Source: an uncultured Paracoccaceae bacterium
GTDB lineage: Bacteria; Pseudomonadota; Alphaproteobacteria; Rhodobacterales; Rhodobacteraceae
Reading direction: 5' to 3'
NCBI GenBank assembly: GCA_951812305.1
Contig: CATOSB010000006.1
Coordinates: forward strand, 124,001 to 188,000
Length of the DNA: 64,000 nucleotides
Shown: positions 37,592-46,422 of the stretch, in pieces
Layout: the number at the start of each line of letters is the position of its first letter
How positions within the stretch are numbered: position 1 is the stretch's first letter
Made by a program: the position numbers and the translations under genes
Notes under the pieces: generated by a model
Database searches by the model: none
Told to the model about the DNA's origin: nothing
What the model saw: the letters and a program-made list of their open reading frames with translations, nothing else

Positions 37592-39649
37592 ATGAACGCA
37601 GAAACAAAGATAGTTACCAACGAGAAGCAGCCTTCGCCAATTTACGGGCGCAAGGTCAAAGACGGTTTTGAGCCCCTCAATCCGCTTATCGAGCGTATGG
37701 TTGACTTGGAAGATGTGCTGTTGCGGCTTGGTCAAATTGGTGACCCCGGAATTTCCAAATCGGCGGCGCAGCTGCAATCCAAACTGCAAAGCACCGAAGC
37801 AAGCGTAACGATGATCGGTCAGGTAAAAGCCGGAAAAACCTCGCTGGTGAACGCGATGGTTGGTTGGCCTGACCTCTTGCCCGCCGACGTAAACCCATGG
37901 ACTTCGGTTGTGACGTCACTGCACCTCAACCCGCGCAGCTCTGAAATGGATACAAAGGCCCGCTTTCAGTTTTTCAGTCAGGAAGAATGGGACCGGCTGG
38001 TTACAAATGGCGGCCGCGTGGGCGAACTTGCAGGCCGTGCTGGCGCCGACAGTGAAATTGAGAAAATCCGCCGCCAGATCGCAAACATGCAGGAAAAGTC
38101 GCGAAAGCGACTTGGCCGCAAGTTCGAGCTGCTTCTGGGGCAGGGCCACGAATACAGTGAGTTCGACCCTGATATGATCGAGCGTTACGTCTGTTTGGGC
38201 GACGATTTCGAAGATGACACCGAAACCTCGAAGACCCGCGGAAGGTTCGCCGACATCACGAAATCCGCCGAGCTTTTCCTGCATCGTCCTGAATTGCCGG
38301 TTTCGCTGTGTCTGCGCGACACTCCGGGTGTCAACGATACTTTCATGGTGCGTGAACAGATCACCATTCGTTCGATCCGCGATAGCCGGATTTGTGTGGT
38401 GGTGTTGTCTGCACATCAGGCGCTGTCATCGGTTGATATGGCGCTGGTGCGGATGATCTCGAACGTCAAATCGCGTGAAGTCATCATTTTCGTTAACCGG
38501 ATTGATGAACTCGCCGACCCCGCACAGCAAGTCCCGGAAATTCGCAAAAGCATCGTCGAAACCCTGAAGACCCATCAAGGGCCGTCGGACGCGAAGATTA
38601 TTTTCGGTAGTGCCCATTGGGCCAACCTCGCACTCCAAAACCGCGAAGGCGAAATCAACGAAGACAGCGAAACGGCGTTGGAAAACTGGGCTGCCGCCTG
38701 CATCAAGGAAGGCATGGATAATTCGCCAACGATGTGGCGCATGTCGGGCGTGAACGCCCTGTTCGAGGAAATTTCGGAGCGTATCGCCGAAGGTCCAATC
38801 GGTGAAACAGTCGAGGACGTGGCGCGCAGTGCAAAGAACATCGCCGGCAGTGTCAGAAGCGCAACCAACGTCGTGAGATTTCGCCCCAGAGCCGCAAACA
38901 CCCGCAGCGTAGACCGCAAAAGGCTCGCAACAGAACTTACGCGGGTCGCCAAGGATCAACAGGCTGATATCGACCGCCGGTTCGAAAAGGTTCTTGATGA
39001 TTTCGGTGCGCGACTCGAACGGTCACACAATAGCTTTCTGCAGCGTGCGACGGCCGCGCTGATCAACTATCTGGAACGTCATGGCGAGGGCAGTGCCTGG
39101 AAATATGATCCAACCGGGTTGCGGGTTTTGTTTCGGTCGGCCTATCAACTGTTTTCCAAACGCGCCAATGACGCCGTGAACGCGACTTTCGCCGATACCG
39201 GTTCGCGGCTTATGGCGATTTACAAGGATTTCGGGTTGGTCGATGAAACCGGGCTGGAAATTGCACCCCCGCGCCCGCCGCGAATACCGCCGCCCGTGCT
39301 GCTGGGCCAGACCATTGCGCTGGATCTGCAACTGAACTGGTGGTCGCGCTGGTGGCGCAAACGTCGCGGCTATGATGCATTCGCCGAGGAATTCCACACG
39401 TTGATCCGCGCTGAAACGGCACCCATCGTCGATGGATTGCAAAATGAACATGCGATCAAAGTCCGTGCAGAAGCAAAACGCGTTCTGCATGGGTTTGTCG
39501 TAGATCAGGCGCGGCTTTTGGCAAGCGTCCTGTCGCTGGAGCAAAACGGGTCCGATACGGCTGGTGCGGATGGCCGTCGATCAAGGGACGATGAGAAGCT
39601 GAAAATTCTGACCGACGCCATGCACCGGCTAGACAAAATCTCGGCATGA
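37592..39649 (+). CDS. Dynamin-family GTPase
   Basis: This large GTPase of 685 aa has G1 GQVKAGKTSLVNAMVG (Gly76-Thr83), G3 DTPGVND (Asp243) and G4 NRID (Asn302-Asp305). A long helical region follows, including LTRVAKDQQADIDRRFEKVL. A tryptophan- and arginine-rich segment near residues 581-592 (NWWSRWWRKRRG) could insert in a membrane, as paddle regions of dynamins do. The ATG at 37592 was chosen; an in-frame GTG at 37541 would add 17 residues. It lies after a 169-bp gap that may hold an internal promoter. Confidence 0.88.
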   Translation: MNAETKIVTNEKQPSPIYGRKVKDGFEPLNPLIERMVDLEDVLLRLGQIGDPGISKSAAQLQSKLQSTEASVTMIGQVKAGKTSLVNAMVGWPDLLPADVNPWTSVVTSLHLNPRSSEMDTKARFQFFSQEEWDRLVTNGGRVGELAGRAGADSEIEKIRRQIANMQEKSRKRLGRKFELLLGQGHEYSEFDPDMIERYVCLGDDFEDDTETSKTRGRFADITKSAELFLHRPELPVSLCLRDTPGVNDTFMVREQITIRSIRDSRICVVVLSAHQALSSVDMALVRMISNVKSREVIIFVNRIDELADPAQQVPEIRKSIVETLKTHQGPSDAKIIFGSAHWANLALQNREGEINEDSETALENWAAACIKEGMDNSPTMWRMSGVNALFEEISERIAEGPIGETVEDVARSAKNIAGSVRSATNVVRFRPRAANTRSVDRKRLATELTRVAKDQQADIDRRFEKVLDDFGARLERSHNSFLQRATAALINYLERHGEGSAWKYDPTGLRVLFRSAYQLFSKRANDAVNATFADTGSRLMAIYKDFGLVDETGLEIAPPRPPRIPPPVLLGQTIALDLQLNWWSRWWRKRRGYDAFAEEFHTLIRAETAPIVDGLQNEHAIKVRAEAKRVLHGFVVDQARLLASVLSLEQNGSDTAGADGRRSRDDEKLKILTDAMHRLDKISA

Positions 39650-39665
39650 AAAACGAGGCAAAAAC

Positions 39666-40637
39666 ATGAACGAGACTGCTATGCAGCACCACCTCAATGT
39701 GGTCGAAGATAATAACGTCGTCGAGGCCGGCGACGTCAGCGAAGAAAACGCGCGCAAACCCCGCGTCGCCCTTATGGGTGAATTCAGCGCTGGTAAAAGC
39801 ACGCTGGCCAATCTTCTGATCGGCGAAGCCGCGCTTCCTACGAAAGTAACGGCCACTCAGCTTCCTCCTGTCTGGATTTCTTATGGCTGTGCCGCGCCTT
39901 ATCGAATCGGGTTGGATGGCGAAGAGGAAGAAATCGACCTTGGTAATCCCGAAGGCATCTTGCCTGCTGACACCCAATTCATTCGCGCATTCTGCAAAAG
40001 CGATGTGCTGGAAATCTGCGATCTGATCGACATGCCGGGAATTTCCGATCCCAACATGCCCGCCGAAGTGTGGGAGCGTGTATCGCATTTTGCAGATGCC
40101 GTAATTTGGTGCACACATGCCACGCAGGCTTGGCGGCAAAGCGAGGCCGCGGTTTGGGAAAGCTTTCCGGAGACGCTTTTCGATCACAGCCTTCTCTTAC
40201 TGACGCGCATCGACAAATTGACCAACGAGCGCGACCGCCAACGTGTTGTCAGGCGTGTCGAAACGGAAACCGATGGTTTGTTCCGCAACGTATTTCCCAT
40301 CTCACTCACACAGGCGCTGGAGGCCGGAAACGACTTCGATAACTGGCAGGCTTCCGGGGCAGACGCATTCGCCAATGCATTGATTGAGGTTGTCAACGGA
40401 CTTGCCTTCGACAAACCTGATCATGGTGTCGCCGAGGACCAGAACATATCAACGGATGAAGCTGATTGCGAAAAGGCTCGGGTCCTTGTCAGAGAGACAA
40501 TAGCCACGTCAGAACCGGAATCACCGCTTGAGCTGCCGGGCAGCCGGATCACACCGCGTCGCATCGTTCATTCGGGCAATCCGCGCGCGCGTGGCGCCCG
40601 CCCGACCGCCAGCGAATTGAAAATCGGCGATTTTTGA
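39666..40637 (+). CDS. Dynamin-like GTPase, short form
   Basis: This 323-aa GTPase has G1 MGEFSAGKSTLANLLIG (Gly38-Ser45), a switch I threonine in TKVTATQLPPVW, G3 IDMPGISD (Asp122) and G4 TRID (Asp183). This G1 type is typical of bacterial dynamin-like proteins. The C-terminal 80 residues are short, so it lacks the full stalk and may work with the larger GTPase encoded 16 bp upstream. An IS110-type element follows. Confidence 0.87.
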   Translation: MNETAMQHHLNVVEDNNVVEAGDVSEENARKPRVALMGEFSAGKSTLANLLIGEAALPTKVTATQLPPVWISYGCAAPYRIGLDGEEEEIDLGNPEGILPADTQFIRAFCKSDVLEICDLIDMPGISDPNMPAEVWERVSHFADAVIWCTHATQAWRQSEAAVWESFPETLFDHSLLLLTRIDKLTNERDRQRVVRRVETETDGLFRNVFPISLTQALEAGNDFDNWQASGADAFANALIEVVNGLAFDKPDHGVAEDQNISTDEADCEKARVLVRETIATSEPESPLELPGSRITPRRIVHSGNPRARGARPTASELKIGDF

Positions 40638-40833
40638 ACCAGATTGCGCCAATCAATTCCCGCGAATATTTGGCGGTCAGACAACTGAACCAGTTCTGCG
40701 TGGCGCCGCTTCCCCGTTTGCTTGAGAAGCGGTCTGTCTGTTCTGTACCTTAGACCAGATGAGCGTTTTGCGGCGGGCACAATGCCTGTGGTTTTCTCGA
40801 CGAACATGGACTTGTTCGAAGGAGGAAACACGA

Positions 40834-41943
40834 ATGAACAAAACGGCTTACGTTGGTCTTGACGTTCACAAGGACACGATTGCGGTGGCCATTGCAGATG
40901 AAGGGCGGCGGGGCGAGATGCGCTTTTTCGGGACCATCACCAGTTCCGCTGATTCTGTTTTGCGCCTAACCAAACAGCTGACGGCGGCGGGCAACACGCC
41001 GAGCTTCTGTTATGAAGCAGGACCTTGTGGTTACGGACTGTACCGCCATCTCACCAAGCTCGGATTTGAGTGTGCCGTTGTCGCGCCCGCACTGATCCCG
41101 CGCAAGGCTGGCGACAAGGTCAAGACCGACCGGCGCGACGCTGAAATGCTGGCGCGGCTCTGGCGGGCCGGTGAACTCACCCCCATCTGGACACCGGACG
41201 AGGAGCAGGAGGCCATGCGCGATCTGATCCGCACGCGCAAGCAGGCGACGGATGCCGTGAAGGTCGCCAAGCAGCAATTGCTCAGCTTTCTCTTGCGTCA
41301 TGGACTCCGATACGAGAATGGCAGCTATTGGACGAAGCGGCATCGCCGATGGCTGGCAGAATTGCGCCGCTTCCGCTTTTCTCACCAGCAGCTGGCCTTC
41401 GAGGAACTGAAGCGCGCTGTTGATCAAGCCGAAGCCCGAGTGGCCACCCTGGACCAGGCGATTGAAGAGGCAATTCAGACCTGGCGCTTCGCTCCTGTCG
41501 TCGATGCCTTGCGTGCGCTGCGTGGGGTGAACACGATCATCGCGAGCACTGTGGTGGCCGAGATCGGCGACATCACGCGATTTGAAAATCCACGCCAACT
41601 CATGGCATGGCTTGGACTGGTGCCAACCGAACATTCCAGTGGTAACACAACGCGGCGGGGGCGTCTGACCAAGACCGGCAATGCCCTGGCCCGGACGATG
41701 CTGGTGGAGGCGAGCTGGTCCTACCGGCATCCGCCGAAGGAGGGGCATCTCTACCTGAAACGCTCCGAGCACCTGCCACAGGAGATCCGCGACATCGGCT
41801 GGAAAGCGCAGACCCGTCTGTGCAAGCGGTTCCGGTATCTGTCGAACACCGGCAAACCTCAGCCGCGCGTGCTCGCCGCAATCGCCCGCGAACTGGCTGG
41901 CTTCGTCTGGGACATCGCACGGAAAGCGCCGCTCCCGGCCTGA
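40834..41943 (+). CDS. IS110-family transposase (DEDD recombinase)
   Basis: The 369-aa product starts MNKTAYVGLDVHKD behind AAGGAGG. The RuvC-like DEDD set is Asp10, Glu61 (CYEAGPCGYG), Asp99 and Asp102 (KTDRRDAE). The C-terminal transposase_20 domain has LRGVNTIIASTVVAEIGD, NPRQLMAWLGLVPTE and HSSGNTTRRGRLTKTGN, which contains the conserved serine. It appears complete and is probably functional. Confidence 0.94.
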   Translation: MNKTAYVGLDVHKDTIAVAIADEGRRGEMRFFGTITSSADSVLRLTKQLTAAGNTPSFCYEAGPCGYGLYRHLTKLGFECAVVAPALIPRKAGDKVKTDRRDAEMLARLWRAGELTPIWTPDEEQEAMRDLIRTRKQATDAVKVAKQQLLSFLLRHGLRYENGSYWTKRHRRWLAELRRFRFSHQQLAFEELKRAVDQAEARVATLDQAIEEAIQTWRFAPVVDALRALRGVNTIIASTVVAEIGDITRFENPRQLMAWLGLVPTEHSSGNTTRRGRLTKTGNALARTMLVEASWSYRHPPKEGHLYLKRSEHLPQEIRDIGWKAQTRLCKRFRYLSNTGKPQPRVLAAIARELAGFVWDIARKAPLPA

Positions 41944-42187
41944 GTTGGCAGGCATCACAGCCTGCCTGTGTAGCACGCTGGAGATGGCGGCCATTGATAG
42001 GGAAACCCTCGGAACACTTTGGGAAAAACATCCGGTCTTAGAGAGAGGTAACCCCGTATCGAACTTGGTCAGGCGGTATCCAATCCGCGGATGAGAGAAT
42101 GATAACCATCGGTTCGGCCCACCGTCTCCAGCGCCTGCACAGGCTACAACTTTTGACCATCCCGCACCAGCGGGGTAGATAAAGCGT
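41944..42187 (+). ncRNA. Putative guide (bridge/seek) RNA region of the IS110 element
   Basis: About 245 bp of non-coding sequence lie between the transposase stop and the right inverted sequence. They contain short self-complementary stretches such as GGCAGGCATC...AGCCTGCC. IS110-family recombinases are known to be guided by RNA from the element's non-coding end, and in IS1111-type elements this is the 3' side. The RNA itself is inferred from position, not from a recognised structure. Confidence 0.35.
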
Positions 42188-42241
42188 GTCGAGAAAACCA
42201 AAAACGCTCATGAGAGGTGTAAATCTGGCCTATCGTTTCCC

Positions 42242-42610
42242 ATGAGCAAAATAATCGCTGAACACCTGGACGCGTTGCGCGCCACATTACCTTTGGCGCG
42301 GCTGACCGCGTTCGTCGATCTGCACTCTGAGCTCGTGCTGATCAACAGTGCAAGTTATCAGCCGCGGCAAGAGGAATTGGACAGGCTAGCTGCGTCGGCT
42401 GCGCGGGCTCTCTCTTCGGCAAATGAACCGTCTGGCGCGGCCAATCAAACAGAGGCAATTCTTCTGACGTCGGACAACACAATGGTCTTTGTGCGATCAC
42501 CGATTGACCAGAACGAAGCGCTTTGCTGTGTTTGTGACCCAAGTGCCGATGCCAATGCCGCATTGGATGGCGTCCACACGGCGATGGACGAAATCGCGAA
42601 AACACCCTAA
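42242..42610 (+). CDS. Roadblock/LC7-like small protein
   Basis: The 122-aa product begins SKIIAEHLDALRATLPLARL, followed by a strand-rich core (FVDLHSELVLINSAS). TEAILLTSDNTMVFVRSP and NEALCCVCDPSADANAALDG come next, with a final helix. This helix, sheet, helix order resembles roadblock/LC7 proteins, which act as regulators of small GTPases such as MglA. The similarity is pattern-based. Its place next to three GTPase genes supports the idea. Confidence 0.55.
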   Translation: MSKIIAEHLDALRATLPLARLTAFVDLHSELVLINSASYQPRQEELDRLAASAARALSSANEPSGAANQTEAILLTSDNTMVFVRSPIDQNEALCCVCDPSADANAALDGVHTAMDEIAKTP

Positions 42611-42646
42611 GGGGAGCACGAGTTTCCAAAAACCGGTGATCGCCGC

Positions 42647-43450
42647 GTGAACGACAATGACCGCCAAAAACGCATTCTCGAACGCCTCGCGGCGGAAGAC
42701 AGCGTGGTCGAGGACGGCTGGCGGCGAATTGGCACCGGGCGGCAACAAGACCTTGTCCTGGCCCTTCTTGCGGAAATCGATGAAACCGTCATTCCCAGCG
42801 CATTAAGCATCAGAAACCAGAACGGCGGCATTTTGCAATTCCAGGTCGCCAACCGGCGCCTTTTTAATATCGACCTTCCATTGCCGGAAGACCTTGAGGA
42901 ATTTCAGGCGATTTGCAACGCACCGCTTGCTGGGTCCGACGAGACCACGCTGGCAAAATCCGGCGCAATGGTCAGGCGCCACCTTGACGCGAGCCCATAT
43001 ATCTGGATCCGCAGCGCACTGGCGATGCAAGAGGGATCGGCCGCGCACACCGGCGTGGCGAGCGGCGTTTTGGGCGTACATTGGTCAAGCCAGGATCACG
43101 GTGACGAAGCGGACAAGGTCAACGCCTTTGCGGATTTCGTAGAAAACGTACAGTCTTGCGCAAACGATTGGATCCTGCTTCGGGATGGGGAGTTGGCCGA
43201 ACGGGCGCCGCCGTCTCAGGGTTTGGTGATATCAGCGGGTCCCAATCCGCCGCTGGCTGTGGACCATTCCGCCGCGCTTGCCAAACTATGGAAGGCGTCG
43301 GGTACGCAGGCCACTCTTCTGGTGACGGGGTCCGAAAAGTCCAAGAAACGGTTTCTTCATGCAACCAACGGAAACGAATTTATTTCGGCGGAAATATCGG
43401 ACGCGTATGAAGTTATGTTGCTTCATACATGGCGTGACTCTGGTCTTTAG
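42647..43450 (+). CDS. Hypothetical protein, last gene of the kinase/GTPase cluster
   Basis: This 267-aa soluble protein starts with GTG 36 bp after the roadblock-like gene. No family is recognised. It has a helical start (RQKRILERLAAEDSVVED), a central strand-rich region (ALSIRNQNGGILQFQVANRR) and a C-terminal part with GLVISAGPNPPLAVDHSA. There are no membrane segments or nucleotide-binding motifs. Spacing and strand suggest it belongs to the same transcription unit as the gene before it. Confidence 0.65.
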   Translation: MNDNDRQKRILERLAAEDSVVEDGWRRIGTGRQQDLVLALLAEIDETVIPSALSIRNQNGGILQFQVANRRLFNIDLPLPEDLEEFQAICNAPLAGSDETTLAKSGAMVRRHLDASPYIWIRSALAMQEGSAAHTGVASGVLGVHWSSQDHGDEADKVNAFADFVENVQSCANDWILLRDGELAERAPPSQGLVISAGPNPPLAVDHSAALAKLWKASGTQATLLVTGSEKSKKRFLHATNGNEFISAEISDAYEVMLLHTWRDSGL

Positions 43451-43622
43451 AAACCTTCGGTTGCCTGGACCGGCATTCGCAATATCCGCATTGTCCGGCT
43501 CTCTGCCGGATAATGATTGCAATAGTTACATTTATTGTGGTGTCCCAAAAAATGAGCTTATGCAGGCAATAATGGAAGTCTGTTGGATGACCCGCTTGTT
43601 TGCAAAGCTGTAATTGGTTTTT

Positions 43623-44210
43623 TCAATCGCTTCGATCTCCCATCGCCTCGCGCCAGTGTTTCCGGCAGAGCGAGACATAGGTCTCGTTCCCGCCGATCTG
43701 GATTTGTGCACCGTCTTTAAGCACTGCGCCTGATTCGTCGGTGCGGATGACCATCGTGGCTTTTTTGCCGCAATGGCAGATGGTTCGGGCCTCTCGCATC
43801 TCGTCGGACAGGGCCAGAAGGGCGGCGGAACCGGGGAACAACTCACCGCGAAAATCAACGCGCAGACCGTAGCACATGATCGGTACTTTCAGGTCGTCGA
43901 CGGCGCGGGCCAACTGCCAGACCTGATCACTTTCGAGGAACTGCGCCTCGTCTATGAAGACACAGTCGACCGCGCCTTGCCCAATCCGATGCGCGATCTT
44001 TTGAAACAGGTCTTCGCCGGGCGCAAACCTGTCGGCATCCTCAGATATCCCTATCCGGCTGGCGATTCTGCCTTTTCCGGCGCGATCATCAAGGCGCGCG
44101 GTCAACAGATAGGTTGTCATTCCACGTTCGCGGTAGTTGTGCGAGGCCTGCAGAAGTAGCGTCGATTTGCCCGCATTCATGGTGGAATAGTGGAAGTAAA
44201 GTTTTGCCAT
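43623..44210 (-). CDS. tdk: Thymidine kinase
   Basis: Tdk phosphorylates thymidine in nucleotide salvage. The 195-aa product, from ATG 44210, reads MAKLYFHYSTMNAGKSTLLL, with the P-loop MNAGKST. It then has VDCVFIDEAQFL (Mg-binding DEAQF), CYGLRVDFRGELFPGS (lasso region) and zinc-ligand cysteines in ICHCGKKA and YVSLCRKHW. The length is normal for type II thymidine kinases. The frame extends upstream but the family N-terminus fits this start. Confidence 0.95.
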   Translation of the reverse strand: MAKLYFHYSTMNAGKSTLLLQASHNYRERGMTTYLLTARLDDRAGKGRIASRIGISEDADRFAPGEDLFQKIAHRIGQGAVDCVFIDEAQFLESDQVWQLARAVDDLKVPIMCYGLRVDFRGELFPGSAALLALSDEMREARTICHCGKKATMVIRTDESGAVLKDGAQIQIGGNETYVSLCRKHWREAMGDRSD

Positions 44211-44452
44211 GCGCTGTGCTACCCCGAGCCTTGCGTGGGGCGCAAGAAGGTGGGCCCGCCACTTGGCCGATGGAGTCAATTTGACCGTGCGGCGGACCCG
44301 AAACCTTGCCAATGCTGGGGACACTGACAAAGCCTATTCCCGGTCGCCCGAGAACGGTTTATACATCGCAACTGGAGTTCTGGGGAATAAGGGGATTTCC
44401 GGCAAGGAATTCCCCGAAAAGACGGGGACAGAAAAGCTAGGACGCGGGAACA

Positions 44453-44905
44453 GTGAACGCTCGGTACCTTAAGAAACATACAGAGACACTTGTCAAAGAG
44501 GTGGGTCTGGAAGCGGCGTGTGCCATCACCGGAAAATCCAAAGCCACTTTGGGCAGGTATTATTCCGATGCTGATGAACATGGGGACCGGTTCATGCCGG
44601 TGGATGCCGTGGCGCAGTTGGAGGAAGCGGCGGGATATCCGCACTTGACAGCCGCGCTGGCAGAGCTTCGCGGCATTACGCTGACCTATGATGGCAACCG
44701 CCGGAATTCACCGCCCGATGGGGGCGTGAATGCGGATGTTGTCGCGTTGAGCCAGCGGTTTGCGATGCTGATGGGCGAATACAACCAGGCCATCGAAGAC
44801 GGGAAGATCACCGTGAATGAGGCCAAGCGCCTGTTGCGGGAGACGCTGGAATTGCAGCGTGTGTTGTTAGATATGAAGCTGCATCTGGAGGAAGAGAGTG
44901 TTTAG
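44453..44905 (+). CDS. Small putative DNA-binding protein, unknown
   Basis: This 150-aa product starts with GTG behind GGACGCGGGA. The first part, EVGLEAACAITGKSKATLGR, followed by YYSDADEHGDRFMPVDAVAQ, looks like a helix-turn-helix of the phage CII/Cro type. The C-terminal half is helical and charged (NEAKRLLRETLELQRVLLDM). No family name can be given with confidence, and a role in transcription is inference. Confidence 0.55.
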   Translation: MNARYLKKHTETLVKEVGLEAACAITGKSKATLGRYYSDADEHGDRFMPVDAVAQLEEAAGYPHLTAALAELRGITLTYDGNRRNSPPDGGVNADVVALSQRFAMLMGEYNQAIEDGKITVNEAKRLLRETLELQRVLLDMKLHLEEESV

Positions 44906-44958
44906 GTGGCGCTGGGTTTTCCGCGCATAAAAATTGCCTTTACGCGCCCTTCAGACCT

Positions 44959-45131
44959 GCCACCCCAGCCGGGTTAACAGCGAACAGCGCCCCGGCCATT
45001 GCCTGCCCGTCCCGACGGGCTGGCGATTATTTGAGGCAAGTGCAATCCATTGAGTTCGTTCGGACTTTTCTGCCATAAAGGGCTGCCTTTGGAATGTTGC
45101 ATCGCCATCCCACGGGCAGTCGGTGGCCGCC
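44959..45131 (-). repeat. R1 intergenic repeat, copy E (subtype I, inverted)
   Basis: This is a minus-strand copy nearly identical to copy A at 2301-2474 over its whole length. The shared right-hand segment GTTAACCCGGCTGGGGTGGC and the shared centre CGAACGAACTCAATGGATTG show this. The intergenic gap holds nothing else recognised. Confidence 0.8.
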
Positions 45132-45210
45132 AGAGAGGTGGCAAGAAGGGGAAGTGAGTTAACGACTGCTTCGGGCCACTTTTGCCAATTCCACATGTTC
45201 CCCAAAGCCG

Positions 45211-46422
45211 TCACGCAAATGCGCTGGGCCAGACACGCTCGACAAACCAGTACGCGCCTATGACTGCGATGATCAGCGATGCCGGGATCGCGATGGCGTT
45301 GCGATACCAGGGGCGTTTGCCAAAGGGCAGGCCGACAAGCAGAAGTGCGGCGAGGATCACCGCAAGCTGGCCGAATTCGACACCAATATTGAAGCCGATC
45401 AGGCGGGCGATGAAATTGGCCTGCCCGCCGCCCAGTTCGCCAAGAACCGAGGCGAAGCCAAGCCCGTGAAGCAGGCCGAAACCGAAAACGACGGCCGTGC
45501 GCCAGACGCCGAGCTTGGGGCGAAGTATGTTTTCCACGGCCACAAAAACGATTGAGGCGGCAATCAGCGGTTCCACGATGCTCGCGGGGATCTGAACGAT
45601 GCCAAGCGCGGCAAGGGCCAGCGTCACGGTATGGGCGAGCGTGAATGCGGTAACTTGCGTTAAAAGCGGGCGCAGGGCGAGCGAGAAGAAGAACAAGCCG
45701 AGGACGAACACGATGTGATCCAGACCCTTGGGGATGATGTGTTCGAAGCCCTGAACGATGAAGCGGGTAAACACCGTTCCGGCGGATTCCACGGCAAAGC
45801 CGATACGCGGCAACGGCACGCTGACCATCCCAAGTTCCAATAGCGCGGCATAGGCGTTCTCGCCGCCGCCAACCTGGCGGATGATCAGCGGGCCGTTTTC
45901 GGCGGCCCAGCCGACGGTTACATCGGTCCCATCGTCGGGAAGCGCCGCAGTCACGATTATCCGGCTGTCGCGTGGCAGTGTGGAATCACCAACGTCGGGG
46001 ATGTCAATTTCGCCCAAATCCGCCTGCAACGGTGTGTTACCGGCCATAAGCAGAAATGTTGCTCGCCGCACTGGCCAGATTTCCTGCAGTTCCCTACCAA
46101 GCTCGGTTGCGTCCATTGCCCGCAACTCATCGTAACGCGCGGCTTGAGGGGCGTTGTCGGTATCGTCGAGTCCCTGCAGGTCAATTCCGGCGACAAATGT
46201 TTCCAGGGTAAGCTGGATTTCAAGTGTCAGAGTGGCGGCGCCCACAGTGACATCCGCGATTGACGGGCGGATCTCATGGGCATGTGATGGGTTTTGCGCC
46301 GCAAAAAGGATCAAGAATACGTGCAGAACCAAAGCGAGGCTTGACTTCGCGGTGGCCCATGCGAGCCTGAAAGCCCCTGCACATGCGAGGATAAATTGGA
46401 TGCGATCATTGCTGTTGGTCAT
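45211..46422 (-). CDS. HupE/UreJ-like membrane protein
   Basis: This protein of about 403 aa begins MTNSNDRIQFILACAGAFRL. A hydrophobic signal segment ending in PSHA is followed by a periplasmic beta-rich domain. The C-terminal domain has about six spans with the HupE_UreJ_2 motif HIIPKGLDHIVFVLGLFFFS and LAHTVTLALAALGI, ending in FGFGLLHGLGFASVL. HupE/UreJ proteins are linked with nickel or other metal handling; the substrate here is unknown. The chosen ATG (46422) overlaps the 5' end of the divergent DUF4198 gene by 23 bp, so a downstream TTG may be the true start. Confidence 0.82.
   Translation of the reverse strand: MTNSNDRIQFILACAGAFRLAWATAKSSLALVLHVFLILFAAQNPSHAHEIRPSIADVTVGAATLTLEIQLTLETFVAGIDLQGLDDTDNAPQAARYDELRAMDATELGRELQEIWPVRRATFLLMAGNTPLQADLGEIDIPDVGDSTLPRDSRIIVTAALPDDGTDVTVGWAAENGPLIIRQVGGGENAYAALLELGMVSVPLPRIGFAVESAGTVFTRFIVQGFEHIIPKGLDHIVFVLGLFFFSLALRPLLTQVTAFTLAHTVTLALAALGIVQIPASIVEPLIAASIVFVAVENILRPKLGVWRTAVVFGFGLLHGLGFASVLGELGGGQANFIARLIGFNIGVEFGQLAVILAALLLVGLPFGKRPWYRNAIAIPASLIIAVIGAYWFVERVWPSAFA

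Larger units (their letters stand above)
40759..42211 (+). mobile_element. IS110-family element (IS1111-like layout)
   Basis: Inverted sequences bracket the element: ATGAGCGTTTT (40759-40769) with AAAACGCTCAT (42201-42211), and TGGTTTTCTCGAC (40789-40801) with GTCGAGAAAACCA (42188-42200). The long non-coding part is 3' of the gene, as in the IS1111 group. No target duplication was seen, as expected for this family. It separates the short dynamin-like gene from the last two genes of the cluster. The exact ends are uncertain. Confidence 0.8.

Noticed and set aside
32912..43450. Type VI secretion regulatory cluster
   Set aside because: The kinase/FHA/PP2C trio fits, but no TssB/C, VgrG, ClpV or TssJKLM-like protein is present and dynamins are not part of that system.
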